Notes: a model not told the origin generated them from the letters alone. DNA of 64,000 nt from Anaeromyxobacter soli (GCF_022808855.1 NZ_JAKZLF010000022.1:2478-66477), one strand, 5' to 3'; counted from the first letter of the stretch, positions 37,717 through 48,587 are shown. Program-made: numbers and translations.

Positions 37717-39141
37717 GTGACCCCGCTCGTCCTCATCGTCGACGACGAGAAGCCCAACCTCGACTCTCTCGCGCGGATCTTCCAGCGCGAGGGCTGGCGC
37801 GTCGCGCTCGCGGAGAGCGGGGCCGCCGCGCTCGAGGTGCTGCGGCGCGAGCGCGTCTCCGCGGTGGTGACCGATCTCATGATGCCCGGCATGAGCGGCG
37901 AGGAGCTGCTCCGGGCGGTGAAGGCGCTCTCGCCCGAGACCGAGGTCGTGCTCATGACCGCCTACGGGACGGTCGAGACCGCGGTCGCCGCGATGAAGGA
38001 GGGCGCCTACGACTTCATCACGAAGCCCGTGAAGCGGCACGCGATCGTGAAGTCGGTCCGGCAGGCGATCGAGCGCGCCTCGCTCGTCGCGGAGAACCGC
38101 GCGCTGCGCGCGCAGCTCGCCGAGCTCTCCTCGGGCGCGGTGGGCGGGCTCCTCGGCAACGCGCCCGCGTTCCGCGCCGTGCTCGACACGCTCCGCCAGG
38201 CGGCCCCGACCTCCGCGACCGTGCTCCTCGCGGGCGAGAGCGGCACGGGCAAGGAGCTCGCCGCGCGGCTCGTGCACGACCTCTCCCCGCGCGCCGCGGG
38301 CCCGTTCGTCCCCATCAACTGCGCGGCGATCCCGGAGAGCCTGCTCGAGTCCGAGCTCTTCGGGCACGAGAAGGGCGCGTTCACCGGCGCCGCGGCCCGC
38401 AAGGAGGGGCGCTTCGAGCGCGCCCACGGCGGGACCCTGTTCCTCGACGAGGTCGGGGAGATGTCGCCGTCGGTGCAGGTGAAGCTCCTCCGCTTCCTGC
38501 AGGACGGGGTGCTCGAGCGCGTCGGCGGCACCGAGCCCCTCCGGGTGGACGTGCGCGTCGTCGCCGCGACGAACAAGGACCTCGCGGCGGAGGTGAAGGC
38601 GGGGCGCTTCCGCGAGGACCTGTTCTACCGGCTCGACGTGGTCTCGGTGCGCCTGCCCTCGCTCCGCGAGCGGCGGGAGGACGTGATGCTGCTCGCGGGC
38701 GCGTTCCTGCGTCGCTTCGCCGAGGCGAACGCGAAGCCCATCTCGGGGTTCTCGCCCGCGGCGGTCGCGGCGATCGAGCGGTACGCCTGGCCCGGCAACG
38801 TCCGCGAGCTCCTGCACGCCGTCGAGCGCGGGGTGATCCTCACGCGCGGCGAGGCGGTGGAGCTCGGCGATCTGCCCGAGGCGGTGCGGGCCGCGGCGGG
38901 CCCGGCCGGCGCGCCGGCGGCCGCCCCGGCCACGCTCGCCGTGCCCCTCGGGACGACCCTCGACGAGATCGAGCGGCTGGTGATCCGCCGCACGCTCGAG
39001 CACACCCGCGGCGACAAGAACCTCGCCGCCCAGCTCCTCGGCATCGCCGCCCGGACGATCTACCGGAAGCTCGATCGGGACGAGGAAGGGCGCCTCGTCG
39101 AGCCCGTTCCGGGGGGCGACGAGCCGGACGCCGAGCGCTGA
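37717..39141 (+). CDS. NtrC-class sigma-54 activator, response regulator
   Basis: A 474-residue three-domain activator. Receiver: D53 in VVTDLMMPGMSG, with acidic D9-D10 and Lys in FITKPVK. AAA+ domain: Walker A GESGTGKE, the sigma-54-contacting GAFTGA, Walker B LFLDEVGEM, and WPGNVRELLHAVERG. A linker rich in Ala/Pro precedes the FIS-type helix-turn-helix (NLAAQLLGIAARTIYRKLDR). No histidine kinase gene adjoins. Its stop codon overlaps the first of two enhancer-like repeats upstream of the gsp operon, so it is the obvious candidate regulator of that operon. Confidence 0.93.
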   Translation: MTPLVLIVDDEKPNLDSLARIFQREGWRVALAESGAAALEVLRRERVSAVVTDLMMPGMSGEELLRAVKALSPETEVVLMTAYGTVETAVAAMKEGAYDFITKPVKRHAIVKSVRQAIERASLVAENRALRAQLAELSSGAVGGLLGNAPAFRAVLDTLRQAAPTSATVLLAGESGTGKELAARLVHDLSPRAAGPFVPINCAAIPESLLESELFGHEKGAFTGAAARKEGRFERAHGGTLFLDEVGEMSPSVQVKLLRFLQDGVLERVGGTEPLRVDVRVVAATNKDLAAEVKAGRFREDLFYRLDVVSVRLPSLRERREDVMLLAGAFLRRFAEANAKPISGFSPAAVAAIERYAWPGNVRELLHAVERGVILTRGEAVELGDLPEAVRAAAGPAGAPAAAPATLAVPLGTTLDEIERLVIRRTLEHTRGDKNLAAQLLGIAARTIYRKLDRDEEGRLVEPVPGGDEPDAER

Positions 39142-39191
39142 CAAACTGGCAGCGACTCCAGCTCCCGCGGGTCGCGTTTGCCAAATTGGCA
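39139..39191 (+). promoter_or_regulatory. paired enhancer-like inverted repeats (TGNCA-AAY-TGGCA)
   Basis: Two 13-bp sites share one pattern: TGACA-AAC-TGGCA (39139-39151) and TGCCA-AAT-TGGCA (39179-39191). Their centres are 40 bp apart, near four helical turns. They lie about 165 and 125 bp upstream of the predicted sigma-54 start, as expected for activator binding sites. Confidence 0.65.
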
Positions 39192-39283
39192 TCCAGCGCC
39201 GCCACGCCGCCGGTGCGGTGGGCGAGCAGCCGGGATTTCCCTGTGGCATCCAGGGGTTGACCAGGGTATCCGGCACGAGGGCG

Positions 39284-39299
39284 TGGCATGGCCGTTGCT
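39284..39299 (+). promoter_or_regulatory. sigma-54 promoter match ahead of gspC
   Basis: TGGCAT-GGCCG-TTGCT matches the -24/-12 consensus with one mismatch, and GG (39285-39286) and GC (39297-39298) are 10 bp apart. It overlaps the first possible gspC start (ATG 39288). If the promoter is real, translation must begin at ATG 39321. Confidence 0.5.
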
Positions 39300-40319
39300 C
39301 CCTCCCCGCGCGGCGCTCCCATGCTCGACCTCTTCTTCCGCAAGTACGCCTGGACGGCGAACCTCGCGCTGCTGTTCGTGGCGGCGTGGCTCGCAGCCAA
39401 GACGGTGAACACGCTCGCGGGCGCCGCGATCCGTCCGGAGCCCCGGGCGGACGTCGCGAGCCTCCCCACCGCGCCGCCGCGCCCCACCCTCCCCGCCACG
39501 CTCGACGTCGACAAGCTCTTCAAGCTCATCGGACAGGAGCCGCCGCGCGAGGTGGAGGCCGACGTCGCGCAGGCGCCGCTCGCCCCCCAGAACTGCGACG
39601 ATCCGCACGCCGCGCCGACGAAGAGCGACCTCCGCCTGCAGCTCGTGGTCGGCGTCATCGCCGAGCGGGCGCGCCAGTCCCTCGCGACGATCCTCGACCT
39701 CAACACGCGCGAGGCGAAGGTCGTCGGCGTGGGCGACGAGGTCGGCGGAGCGAGGCTCCTCGGGCTCGAGCGCGTGCGGGACGACGCGGACGCCACCGGG
39801 AACGGGTTCCGCCTCGTCGCCATCGTCTGCAACAAGGGGACGAAGGAGTACCTCGACTTCGAGGGCGGCTCGGCGTTCGCCTCGGGCGGCGAGGCCTCCG
39901 GCAACCTCGGCTTCGCGCCGGTGCCGCCGCCCACGCGCGGCGGGCCCGCGCCGGGTGGCCGCGCGCCCATGGAGGGCGTGCGCGAGGTCGGCCAGAACAA
40001 GTACGAGATCGAGCGCGGCGTCATCGACTCGACGCTCGGCAACCTCAACACCATCGCGACCCAGGCGCGCATCGTGCCGTCCTTCAAGAACGGCGCCGCG
40101 AACGGGTTCAAGCTCTTCTCCATCCAGCCCAACTCGCTCTACGCCTCGATCGGCATCGAGAACGGCGACGTCATCCAGCGGGTGAACGGATACGAGATCA
40201 ACTCCCCCGAGAAGGCGCTCGAGCTCTATCAGAAGCTGCGCGAGTCACAGCGCGTGACGATCGAGCTGGAGCGCGGGGGACAGGTCATCCGCAAGGAGTA
40301 CTCCATCAGCGGCCCGTGA
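39288..40319 (+). CDS. gspC: type II secretion inner-membrane protein GspC
   Basis: A 343-residue bitopic protein that links the inner platform to the secretin. A membrane helix (LALLFVAAWLAAKTVN) is at about residues 23-38. The HR domain follows near 115-180 (LRLQLVVGVIAERARQSLATILD). A C-terminal PDZ domain is clear (FKLFSIQPNSLYASIGIENG, VIQRVNGYEI). ATG 39288 has GAGG upstream; ATG 39321 (MLDLFFRKYAW) is the alternative if the overlapping sigma-54 promoter is used. It is the first gene of gspC-N. Confidence 0.88.
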   Translation: MAVAPSPRGAPMLDLFFRKYAWTANLALLFVAAWLAAKTVNTLAGAAIRPEPRADVASLPTAPPRPTLPATLDVDKLFKLIGQEPPREVEADVAQAPLAPQNCDDPHAAPTKSDLRLQLVVGVIAERARQSLATILDLNTREAKVVGVGDEVGGARLLGLERVRDDADATGNGFRLVAIVCNKGTKEYLDFEGGSAFASGGEASGNLGFAPVPPPTRGGPAPGGRAPMEGVREVGQNKYEIERGVIDSTLGNLNTIATQARIVPSFKNGAANGFKLFSIQPNSLYASIGIENGDVIQRVNGYEINSPEKALELYQKLRESQRVTIELERGGQVIRKEYSISGP

Positions 40320-40339
40320 CGCAGGGTCGAAAGCCTTCC

Positions 40340-43081
40340 ATGCGCAACCGCCTCGCCACGCTGCTCGTCCTCGTCCCGGCCCTCGTCTCCGCGCAGGTGC
40401 CGATCCGTCCTCCCCCCGGCGGCGACACCGCCGGCCCGCGCCCCGCGCCCCCCCGCCCGCCCGCGACGGCCACGCCCGGCGCGCCACGCCCCGTGACGCC
40501 CCCCGTGACGCCCCCCGGGGCGCAGGGCCAGAACGGGCGCCCGGCTCGCCCGGCGGCGCAGCAGCCCCAGCAGCCGCAGACGTTCCGCCCCGCGGAGCGC
40601 TGCGTCCCGATGCAGGGGCGCTTCATGCTGCAGTTCAACAAGGCCGACATCGCCGACGTGCTCGAGCAGGCGAGCCGCTGGACCTGCCGGAACTTCATGT
40701 TCACGGAGGACGTGGCGCGCGGGAAGATCACGCTCCTCTCGAAGACGCCGGTGACCGCGGAGGAGGCGTACGCGGCGTTCATCGCGGCGCTCAACTCGAA
40801 CAACATCAGCGTGTACCCGACGGGCAAGTACTTCAAGCTCGTCCGGACCGCCGACGCGAAGAAGAACCCGATCCCCACCTACGTGGGCGATCAGGCGACG
40901 CCGTACAGCGAGCAGCCGATCACGAAGGTGATCCGCCTGAACTTCGCGGACGCCGATCAGCTCCGCGGGATCATGGGTAACTTCATCTCGCCCCAGGGCG
41001 CGGACATCCAGGCGATCCCGCCCAACATGCTGATCGTCACGGACATCGGCCTCAACATCCGGCGCATCGAGCGGCTCATCGAGGCCATCGACCGCGCCGG
41101 CGCGGGCGAGCTCGTGCGCATCGTGCAGATCCGCTTCGCGTCGGCGAAGGACATCGCCGACAAGGTGAACCAGATCTTCCAGGCGCAGCAGGGCGGCGCG
41201 CGCGGCGCGGGGCGGAGCCGCACCGTGCTCTCCTCGCCGACCTCGCCGGCCCGGCCGGGCGCCATCCCGCCGCGCCCGCCGCAGGCGGCCCCGGACGTGT
41301 CCGGCTCCGTGGAGGTGTCGGTCTCCAAGGTCCTCCCCGACGAGCGGACGAACAAGCTCATCGTGATCGCGGACGAGAAGAGCTTCCAGCGGCTCATGGA
41401 GCTCATCGAGCAGCTCGACGTGCCGACGAGCGCGGAGGGCGGCATCCACGTCGTGTTCCTCAAGAACGCGAACGCGGAGGAGCTCGCGCAGACACTGTCG
41501 AACCTCGCCCAGGGCACGGCGGCCGGGAAGCGCACCGGCACCACCGCGCCCGGCGCTCCCGGCGCGCCCGGCGGGCTCTCGCCGACGCCCGTCCCCACCG
41601 CCATGGGCACGCAGCCCGGGGCGCCGCCGTCCGCGCGCCCGGGCGGCGCCTCGGACGTGACCGCGTCGCTCTTCAGCGGCGACGTGAAGGTCACCGCGGA
41701 CAAGGCGCAGAACGCCCTCCTCGTGCAGGCGAGCGGCGCCGACTTCCAGGCCATCCAGCGGCTCGTGGAGAAGCTCGACCGGCCGCGCCGGCAGGTGTTC
41801 GTCGAGGCCGTGATCATGGAGGTGAACCTCAACGACTCGACCCAGTTCGGCGTGGGGGCGCACGGCGTCGTCCCGGTGGACTACAAGGGCGAGAAGGGCT
41901 TCATCCCGCTGGCGTCGGAGCCGGGGCGCGTCTCCTCCTTCAACCTCAACAACGTCATCTCGCTCGGCGGGTTCCTGACCGGCTTCAACGGCCCCTCCTC
42001 CGGGGTCGTCGAGGATCTCCTCGGCGTGAAGCTCCCGTCGCTCGGGATCCTCGTCCAGGCGCTGCAGTCGAGCTCGGACGTGAACGTGCTGTCGACCCCT
42101 CACATCCTCGCCTCGGACAACGAGGAGTCGGAGATCACGGTCGGACAGAACGTGCCGTTCCAGGCGGGCTTCGCGCCGCAGGGGCTCTCCAACCTGCTGT
42201 CCGGGACCACCGGCGGGACGTCGGCGCTCGGCTCGACGCTCGGCATCGGCGGGCTCTCCTCGCTCTACGCGCCGATCCAGCGGCAGAACGTGGAGCTCCG
42301 GCTCAAGATCAAGCCGCAGATCAACGAGGGCGGCAACGTCCGGCTGGCGATCGAGGAGCAGACCGAGGAGATCGTCGACCGCGACACGCAGCTCGGCCCC
42401 ACGACCGCGAAGCGCAGCGCGAAGACGCTCATCGTGGCGAAGGACCAGAGCACCATCGTCATCGGCGGCCTCATCCAGGAGCGGAACGTCCGCAGCGTCA
42501 AGAAGATCCCGGTCCTCGGCAGCCTGCCGATCTTCGGCTGGCTCTTCCGCGACACGACCACCACGAAGCAGAAGACGAACCTGCTCCTCTTCCTCACGCC
42601 GTACATCATCCGGGACGAGACGGACTACCGGCGCATCTACGAGCGCAAGCGCAAGGAGCAGCAGGACTTCATCGAGCAGTTCTACGGACGGCAGCCGAGC
42701 TACCAGGTCGCGGTCGACTTCACGCGCAAGGCCGGGCCGTACTCGAAGATCCGGGCGGGCGTGTCGGAGGAGTCCCTGAAGCTCGAGAACGGCGGCACGG
42801 GCGCGCCGGGCGAGCGGCTCATCGCGCCGCCGACCGGAGCGCCCCGGCCCGAGCGGGCACCCGCGACGCCCGGGGAGCAGGACGGCGCGCCGACCGAGCC
42901 CGAGTCCGGCGTCGCGCCCGGCGACGGGGAGCCCAGCGCCGGGGAGCGTCTCGAGGTCCAGCCCGAGGCGCCCGCGCCGGGCGAGGCCGCGCCCCCCGCG
43001 CCGCCGTACGGCGGTGGGCCGCCCGCGGGGCAGCCTCAGCAGCCGCAACCGCAGCCGCAGCCGCAGCCGCCGGAGGAATGA
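40340..43081 (+). CDS. gspD: type II secretion secretin GspD
   Basis: A 913-residue outer-membrane channel protein with signal peptide MRNRLATLLVLVPALVSA. A Pro-rich linker is followed by N0 (FMLQFNKADIADVLEQAS), N1-N3 repeats separated by Gly/Pro/Ala-rich loops, and the secretin domain (VEAVIMEVNLNDSTQFGVG ... ITVGQNVPFQAG ... VELRLKIKPQINEGG ... VKKIPVLGSLPIFGWLF). The last 140 residues are a Pro/Gly/Gln-rich tail. ATG 40340 begins the signal peptide; a GTG at 40316 overlapping the gspC stop is an alternative. It is longer than usual because of the loops and tail. Confidence 0.95.
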   Translation: MRNRLATLLVLVPALVSAQVPIRPPPGGDTAGPRPAPPRPPATATPGAPRPVTPPVTPPGAQGQNGRPARPAAQQPQQPQTFRPAERCVPMQGRFMLQFNKADIADVLEQASRWTCRNFMFTEDVARGKITLLSKTPVTAEEAYAAFIAALNSNNISVYPTGKYFKLVRTADAKKNPIPTYVGDQATPYSEQPITKVIRLNFADADQLRGIMGNFISPQGADIQAIPPNMLIVTDIGLNIRRIERLIEAIDRAGAGELVRIVQIRFASAKDIADKVNQIFQAQQGGARGAGRSRTVLSSPTSPARPGAIPPRPPQAAPDVSGSVEVSVSKVLPDERTNKLIVIADEKSFQRLMELIEQLDVPTSAEGGIHVVFLKNANAEELAQTLSNLAQGTAAGKRTGTTAPGAPGAPGGLSPTPVPTAMGTQPGAPPSARPGGASDVTASLFSGDVKVTADKAQNALLVQASGADFQAIQRLVEKLDRPRRQVFVEAVIMEVNLNDSTQFGVGAHGVVPVDYKGEKGFIPLASEPGRVSSFNLNNVISLGGFLTGFNGPSSGVVEDLLGVKLPSLGILVQALQSSSDVNVLSTPHILASDNEESEITVGQNVPFQAGFAPQGLSNLLSGTTGGTSALGSTLGIGGLSSLYAPIQRQNVELRLKIKPQINEGGNVRLAIEEQTEEIVDRDTQLGPTTAKRSAKTLIVAKDQSTIVIGGLIQERNVRSVKKIPVLGSLPIFGWLFRDTTTTKQKTNLLLFLTPYIIRDETDYRRIYERKRKEQQDFIEQFYGRQPSYQVAVDFTRKAGPYSKIRAGVSEESLKLENGGTGAPGERLIAPPTGAPRPERAPATPGEQDGAPTEPESGVAPGDGEPSAGERLEVQPEAPAPGEAAPPAPPYGGGPPAGQPQQPQPQPQPQPPEE
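43040..43069 (+). repeat. hexanucleotide repeat (CAGCCG) in the gspD tail
   Basis: Five CAGCCG units in tandem, one with a CAACCG variant, encode the Gln-Pro repeats at the end of GspD. Repeat number changes would stay in frame and only alter tail length. Confidence 0.7.
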
Positions 43082-43115
43082 TCGGACGCGCCGCGCCCGT
43101 TGCACGAGATCTGCC

Positions 43116-44915
<1,800 letters not shown>

Positions 44916-44918
44916 GCC

Positions 44919-46148
44919 ATGCCGGTCTTCCAGTACAAGGCGCTCAACGCCGCCGGCAAGGCGGTGCAGGGGCTCAAGGAGGCGGACTCGCCGAAGACGC
45001 TCCGCGCGAACCTCCGCCGCGAGGGCGTGTTCCTCACCGAGGTGCTCGGCGAGGCGCAGGCGAAGGAGCAGGCGAAGCGCGAGGTGAACGTCCGCCGCTG
45101 GGTGCTCGGGCGCGTCGGCGCGCGCGACCTCGCCGTCGCGACCCGCCAGCTCGCCGTGCTCGCGCACGCCGGCATCCCGCTCGTCGAGGCCCTCACCGCC
45201 CTCGTCGACCAGGTCGAGCACGAGCGGCTGAAGCGGGTGCTCGGCGACGTGAAGCAGCGGGTCAACGAGGGCAGCTCCCTCGCCGACGCGCTGGCCGTCC
45301 ACCCGCGCGTCTTCTCCACGCTCTACGTGAACATGATCCGCGCCGGGGAGAGCTCGGGCGCGCTCGAGATCGTCCTCGTGCGGCTCGCCGAGTTCACCGA
45401 GAGCCAGGCGCGGCTCCGCTCCAAGATCGCGGGCACGATGGCCTACCCGATCGCGATGATGGTCATCGGGACCGGGATCATGGGCATCCTCTTCACCGTC
45501 GTGATCCCCAAGATCACCTCGATCTTCGAGAACACCAGCGCGACCCTCCCCTGGTACACCCAGGTGACCATCGGCATCTCGTCGTTCGCGTCGCGCTGGT
45601 GGTGGGCGATCCTGCTCGCCGGCGTGGCGGCGGTCTACGGCCTGGCGCGCTGGCGGCGGACGCCGGCCGGGCGCGCCGCCTGGGATCGCGCCGCGCTCCG
45701 GGCGCCCATCTTCGGCCCCATCATCCGGCAGATCGCCATCGGCCGGTTCGCGCGGACGCTCTCGACGCTGCTCAAGAGCGGCGTCCCGCTCCTCACCGCC
45801 ATGGACATCGTGAAGAACATCCTCGGGAACACGCGCCTCGCGGAGGTCATCGAGCAGGCCCGCGACGCCATCCGCGAGGGTGAGTCCATCGCCGCGCCCC
45901 TCAAGCGCTCCGGCGAGTTCCCGCCGCTCGTGCACCACATGGTCGCGATCGGCGAGCGCTCCGGCGCGCTGGAGGAGATGCTCGCGAACGTCGCCGACGC
46001 CTACGAAGACCAGGTCGAGACGACCATCGCCGCGCTCACGTCGCTGCTCGAGCCGGTGATGATCGTCGCGATGGGCGGCGTCGTCGCCTTCATCGTCTTC
46101 TCCGTCCTCATGCCGATCCTCCAGATCAACAACCTCGTAGGAGGCTGA
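44919..46148 (+). CDS. gspF: type II secretion inner-membrane platform protein GspF
   Basis: A 409-residue protein of the assembly platform. Two repeated cytoplasmic T2SSF domains are seen, the first at LAVATRQLAVLAHAGIPLVEALTAL and the second at FARTLSTLLKSGVPLLTAMDIV. Each is followed by a G-E-x-S-G or G-E-R-S-G motif (RAGESSGALEIVL, IGERSGALEEML). Three membrane helices (near 170, 225 and 375) are present. It begins 3 nt after gspE and ends just before gspG. Confidence 0.96.
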   Translation: MPVFQYKALNAAGKAVQGLKEADSPKTLRANLRREGVFLTEVLGEAQAKEQAKREVNVRRWVLGRVGARDLAVATRQLAVLAHAGIPLVEALTALVDQVEHERLKRVLGDVKQRVNEGSSLADALAVHPRVFSTLYVNMIRAGESSGALEIVLVRLAEFTESQARLRSKIAGTMAYPIAMMVIGTGIMGILFTVVIPKITSIFENTSATLPWYTQVTIGISSFASRWWWAILLAGVAAVYGLARWRRTPAGRAAWDRAALRAPIFGPIIRQIAIGRFARTLSTLLKSGVPLLTAMDIVKNILGNTRLAEVIEQARDAIREGESIAAPLKRSGEFPPLVHHMVAIGERSGALEEMLANVADAYEDQVETTIAALTSLLEPVMIVAMGGVVAFIVFSVLMPILQINNLVGG

Positions 46149-46150
46149 CC

Positions 46151-46564
46151 GTGAAGTCCGCGAAGCTCGCCCGCGCCGCCGCGCGTGGCATGACCCTCAT
46201 CGAGATCATGGTGGTCCTCGTGATCATCGGCCTCATCGCCTCCGCCGTCGCCGTGAACGTCATCGGCCGGCAGAAGGAGGCCGAGATCAAGAAGGCCACG
46301 ACCGACGTGCAGAACATCGCCAACCAGGGGGTCGACGCGTTCCGCGTGATGCGCGGCCGCTACCCCTCCACGGAGGAGGGCCTGCGCATCCTCATCCAGG
46401 AGGGGTTCCTCAAGGCGAACCAGCCGGACGGCTCCATCAAGGATCCGTGGAAGCACGACTACGTCTACCTCTACCCCGGCCAGAAGAACCCGGACGGCTT
46501 CGACGTGAAGTCGAACGGGCCGGACGGCCAGCCCGGCACCGAGGACGACATCGTCAACTACTGA
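46151..46564 (+). CDS. gspG: major pseudopilin GspG
   Basis: A 137-residue major pseudopilin. The prepilin leader ends in ARAAARG and is cut before MTLIEIMVVLVIIGLIAS; Glu5 is present, and residue 1 is Met rather than Phe. The globular part carries YPSTEEGLRILI, DPWKHDYVYLYPG and the calcium-site end GPDGQPGTEDDIVNY, all typical of GspG. GTG 46151 has AGGAGG at 46138-46143, overlapping the gspF end. Confidence 0.96.
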   Translation: MKSAKLARAAARGMTLIEIMVVLVIIGLIASAVAVNVIGRQKEAEIKKATTDVQNIANQGVDAFRVMRGRYPSTEEGLRILIQEGFLKANQPDGSIKDPWKHDYVYLYPGQKNPDGFDVKSNGPDGQPGTEDDIVNY

Positions 46565-46732
46565 GGACGTCTCCCCGACCTCGTGAGCACCTCACGCGCG
46601 AAGCGCGCCCTCCGGGGCGCCGATGCGATGGCGGCGAAGCCGGTCCTCTGGCCGGTGGGCGCACGCGACGCGCCCCCCGGACCGCCGGCTCGCTCCGGCG
46701 CAGCCTCGTCCGGCTGCGCCTGCGCTCGCGGC

Positions 46733-47356
46733 ATGGCGGCGTGCGCGCGAGCGCAGCGGGGGTTCACGCTCGTCGAGCTGCTCATCGTCCTCGGGGTGAT
46801 CGCGCTCGCGACCACCTTCGTGGTGCCCGCCCTCCAGTCCGTCTCCGGCGCGAACGCGCGGAAGGCCGCGGGCGAGCTCGCCGGGTCGATGCGCGCGCTC
46901 TTCGACATGGCTGCGCTGCGGCACGCGCGGTGCGCCCTGACGCTCGACCTCGACGGCGCGGCGTGGTGGGCGGACTGCGGCACGGGGCGGGCCGGGAGCG
47001 CGCGCGCGGCGGCCGCCGGAGAGGGCGAGGGGGCCGAGTCGCTCGAGGAGCGCTTCCCGGACGAGCGCGACGAGGAGATGCGGCGCCTCCTCGCGCGGAC
47101 CGAGCTCGGCGGGCTCCCGGACCGGGTCGTGAAGAAGCACGCGCTGCCCGGGAGCGCGCGGTTCGGCCCGGTGAGGGTCGAGGGGCGGCGCGGCGCGATC
47201 GAGGAGGGGAAGGCCTACGTCAAGTTCTTCGCGGGCGGGCAGGCGCAGCGCGCCTACGTGCCGATCGTCGACGGCTCGAACCGCTACACGATCGTGCTCG
47301 AGCCGTTCACCGGCCGCGCGCGGGTCGTGCCCGGCGACGTGGAGGTGAAGGAGTGA
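46733..47356 (+). CDS. gspH: minor pseudopilin GspH
   Basis: A 207-residue minor pseudopilin. The leader is MAACARAQRG, cut before FTLVELLIVLGVIALATTFVVP. The rest is a variable globular domain ending in IVDGSNRYTIVLEPFTGRARV, typical of the GspH type. The frame is open upstream to GTG 46583, but ATG 46733 gives a normal short leader. The 170 bp between gspG and this ATG has several short inverted repeats and no separate gene. Confidence 0.85.
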   Translation: MAACARAQRGFTLVELLIVLGVIALATTFVVPALQSVSGANARKAAGELAGSMRALFDMAALRHARCALTLDLDGAAWWADCGTGRAGSARAAAAGEGEGAESLEERFPDERDEEMRRLLARTELGGLPDRVVKKHALPGSARFGPVRVEGRRGAIEEGKAYVKFFAGGQAQRAYVPIVDGSNRYTIVLEPFTGRARVVPGDVEVKE

Positions 47357-47943
47357 CCCGCCGGGCCGCGAGGCGCGGCTTCACGCTGCTCGAGGTGATG
47401 ATCGCGCTCGCGATCCTCGCCGCGGCGCTGCTCACCGTCTCCGAGATCGTCGGCGGCTCCCTGCGCAACCACGTGCGCGCGCGCCAGCTCGAGGTCGCGA
47501 CGCTGCTCGCGCGCGGCAAGATGGTGGAGCTCGAGTCGGAGTACGAGCGGAAGGGCTTCCGCGACTTCGACGAGAGCGCGGAGGGGACGTTCGAGGACGC
47601 CGGCCACCCCGAGGTGCGCTGGTCGACCGAGGTGGTGAAGCCGCAGGTGGAGCTCTCCGCCGAGCGGATCCTGCAGATGCTCACCGGCGGCGAGGGCGCG
47701 CTCGAGGACCTCCTCGCCGCCGCCGCGCCGCAGGCCGGCAAGGGCGGGCCGAAGACCGTCGGCCCGGGCGCGGGCGCCCTCGCGCAGGGGCTCCAGGCGC
47801 CGATCACCCAGCTCGGCGAGCAGATCAAGAAGGGCGTGCGCGAGGTGCGGCTCAAGGTGGCGTGGAAGGACGGCAAGCGCGACGAGTCCTTCACGGTGGT
47901 GACGCACATGGTGGTGCTCGCGCCCCGGGAGCCCGGCGCGTGA
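47353..47943 (+). CDS. gspI: minor pseudopilin GspI
   Basis: A 196-residue minor pseudopilin. The leader VTRRAARRG precedes FTLLEVMIALAILAAALLTVSE. The first half resembles GspI (RQLEVATLLARGKMVELES). An insertion rich in Gly/Ala (GGEGALEDLLAAAAPQAGKGG) lengthens it beyond the usual 120-130 residues. In known systems GspI nucleates the pseudopilus tip with J and K. The GTG start overlaps the gspH stop. Confidence 0.9.
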   Translation: MTRRAARRGFTLLEVMIALAILAAALLTVSEIVGGSLRNHVRARQLEVATLLARGKMVELESEYERKGFRDFDESAEGTFEDAGHPEVRWSTEVVKPQVELSAERILQMLTGGEGALEDLLAAAAPQAGKGGPKTVGPGAGALAQGLQAPITQLGEQIKKGVREVRLKVAWKDGKRDESFTVVTHMVVLAPREPGA

Positions 47944-48587
47944 GGAACGCGGGCTTCACGCTCGTCGAGGTGATGATCGCCATCGCGATCACCGCCATCA
48001 TCGGCGCCATGACGGTGGGCAGCTTCCGCCAGGTGGACCGCGCCTCGGAGATCGTCCGCGGCCAGGCGGAGCGCTACGCCGCCGTGCGCGTCGCGCTGAC
48101 GCGGCTCTCGCGCGAGCTCACCATGGCGTACCTGTCCGATCACTACGACCGGAACGAGCACCGGGAGCGCCCCACCCTGTTCCGCGGCCGCGAGGACCAG
48201 GTGCTCTTCGCGACGCTCGCGCACGAGCGGGTGTCGCCCGACGTGAAGGAGTCGGACGAGGCGGTGGTCGAGTACGTGCTGGAGGCGGACCCGGACCACG
48301 CCGGCGAGGAGGCGCTGTTCCGGCGCTCCAAGCCGCGCGTCGACGCCGACCCGGAGCGCGGCGGCCGCAAGGACGTCGTGGCGGACCGGATCACCGCCTT
48401 CCGGCTGGGCTACTGGGACCCGAAGCGCAAGGAGTGGGTGCGCGAGTGGTCGACGCGCGCCACGGAGCACGAGAGCGAGCTGCCCGAGCGCGTGCGGATC
48501 GAGCTCGAGACGAAGCTGCCCGACGGACGGACCGAGAAGCTCTCGACGGAGGCGCGGATCGCGATCTCGCGGCCGCTCGACTTCTGA
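47940..48587 (+). CDS. gspJ: minor pseudopilin GspJ
   Basis: A 215-residue minor pseudopilin with a very short leader (VRNAG) before FTLVEVMIAIAITAIIGAMTVGSF. The globular part has RLSRELTMAYLSDHYD and WDPKRKEWVREW segments, as in GspJ. It caps the pseudopilus with GspI and GspK. The GTG at 47940 overlaps the gspI stop. Confidence 0.92.
   Translation: MRNAGFTLVEVMIAIAITAIIGAMTVGSFRQVDRASEIVRGQAERYAAVRVALTRLSRELTMAYLSDHYDRNEHRERPTLFRGREDQVLFATLAHERVSPDVKESDEAVVEYVLEADPDHAGEEALFRRSKPRVDADPERGGRKDVVADRITAFRLGYWDPKRKEWVREWSTRATEHESELPERVRIELETKLPDGRTEKLSTEARIAISRPLDF

Noticed and set aside
39243-39262. TGGCAT ... TTGACC as a sigma-54 or sigma-70 promoter for gsp
   Set aside because: GG to TTG spacing is 2 bp too long for sigma-54, and no -10 box follows TTGACC at 16-18 bp.
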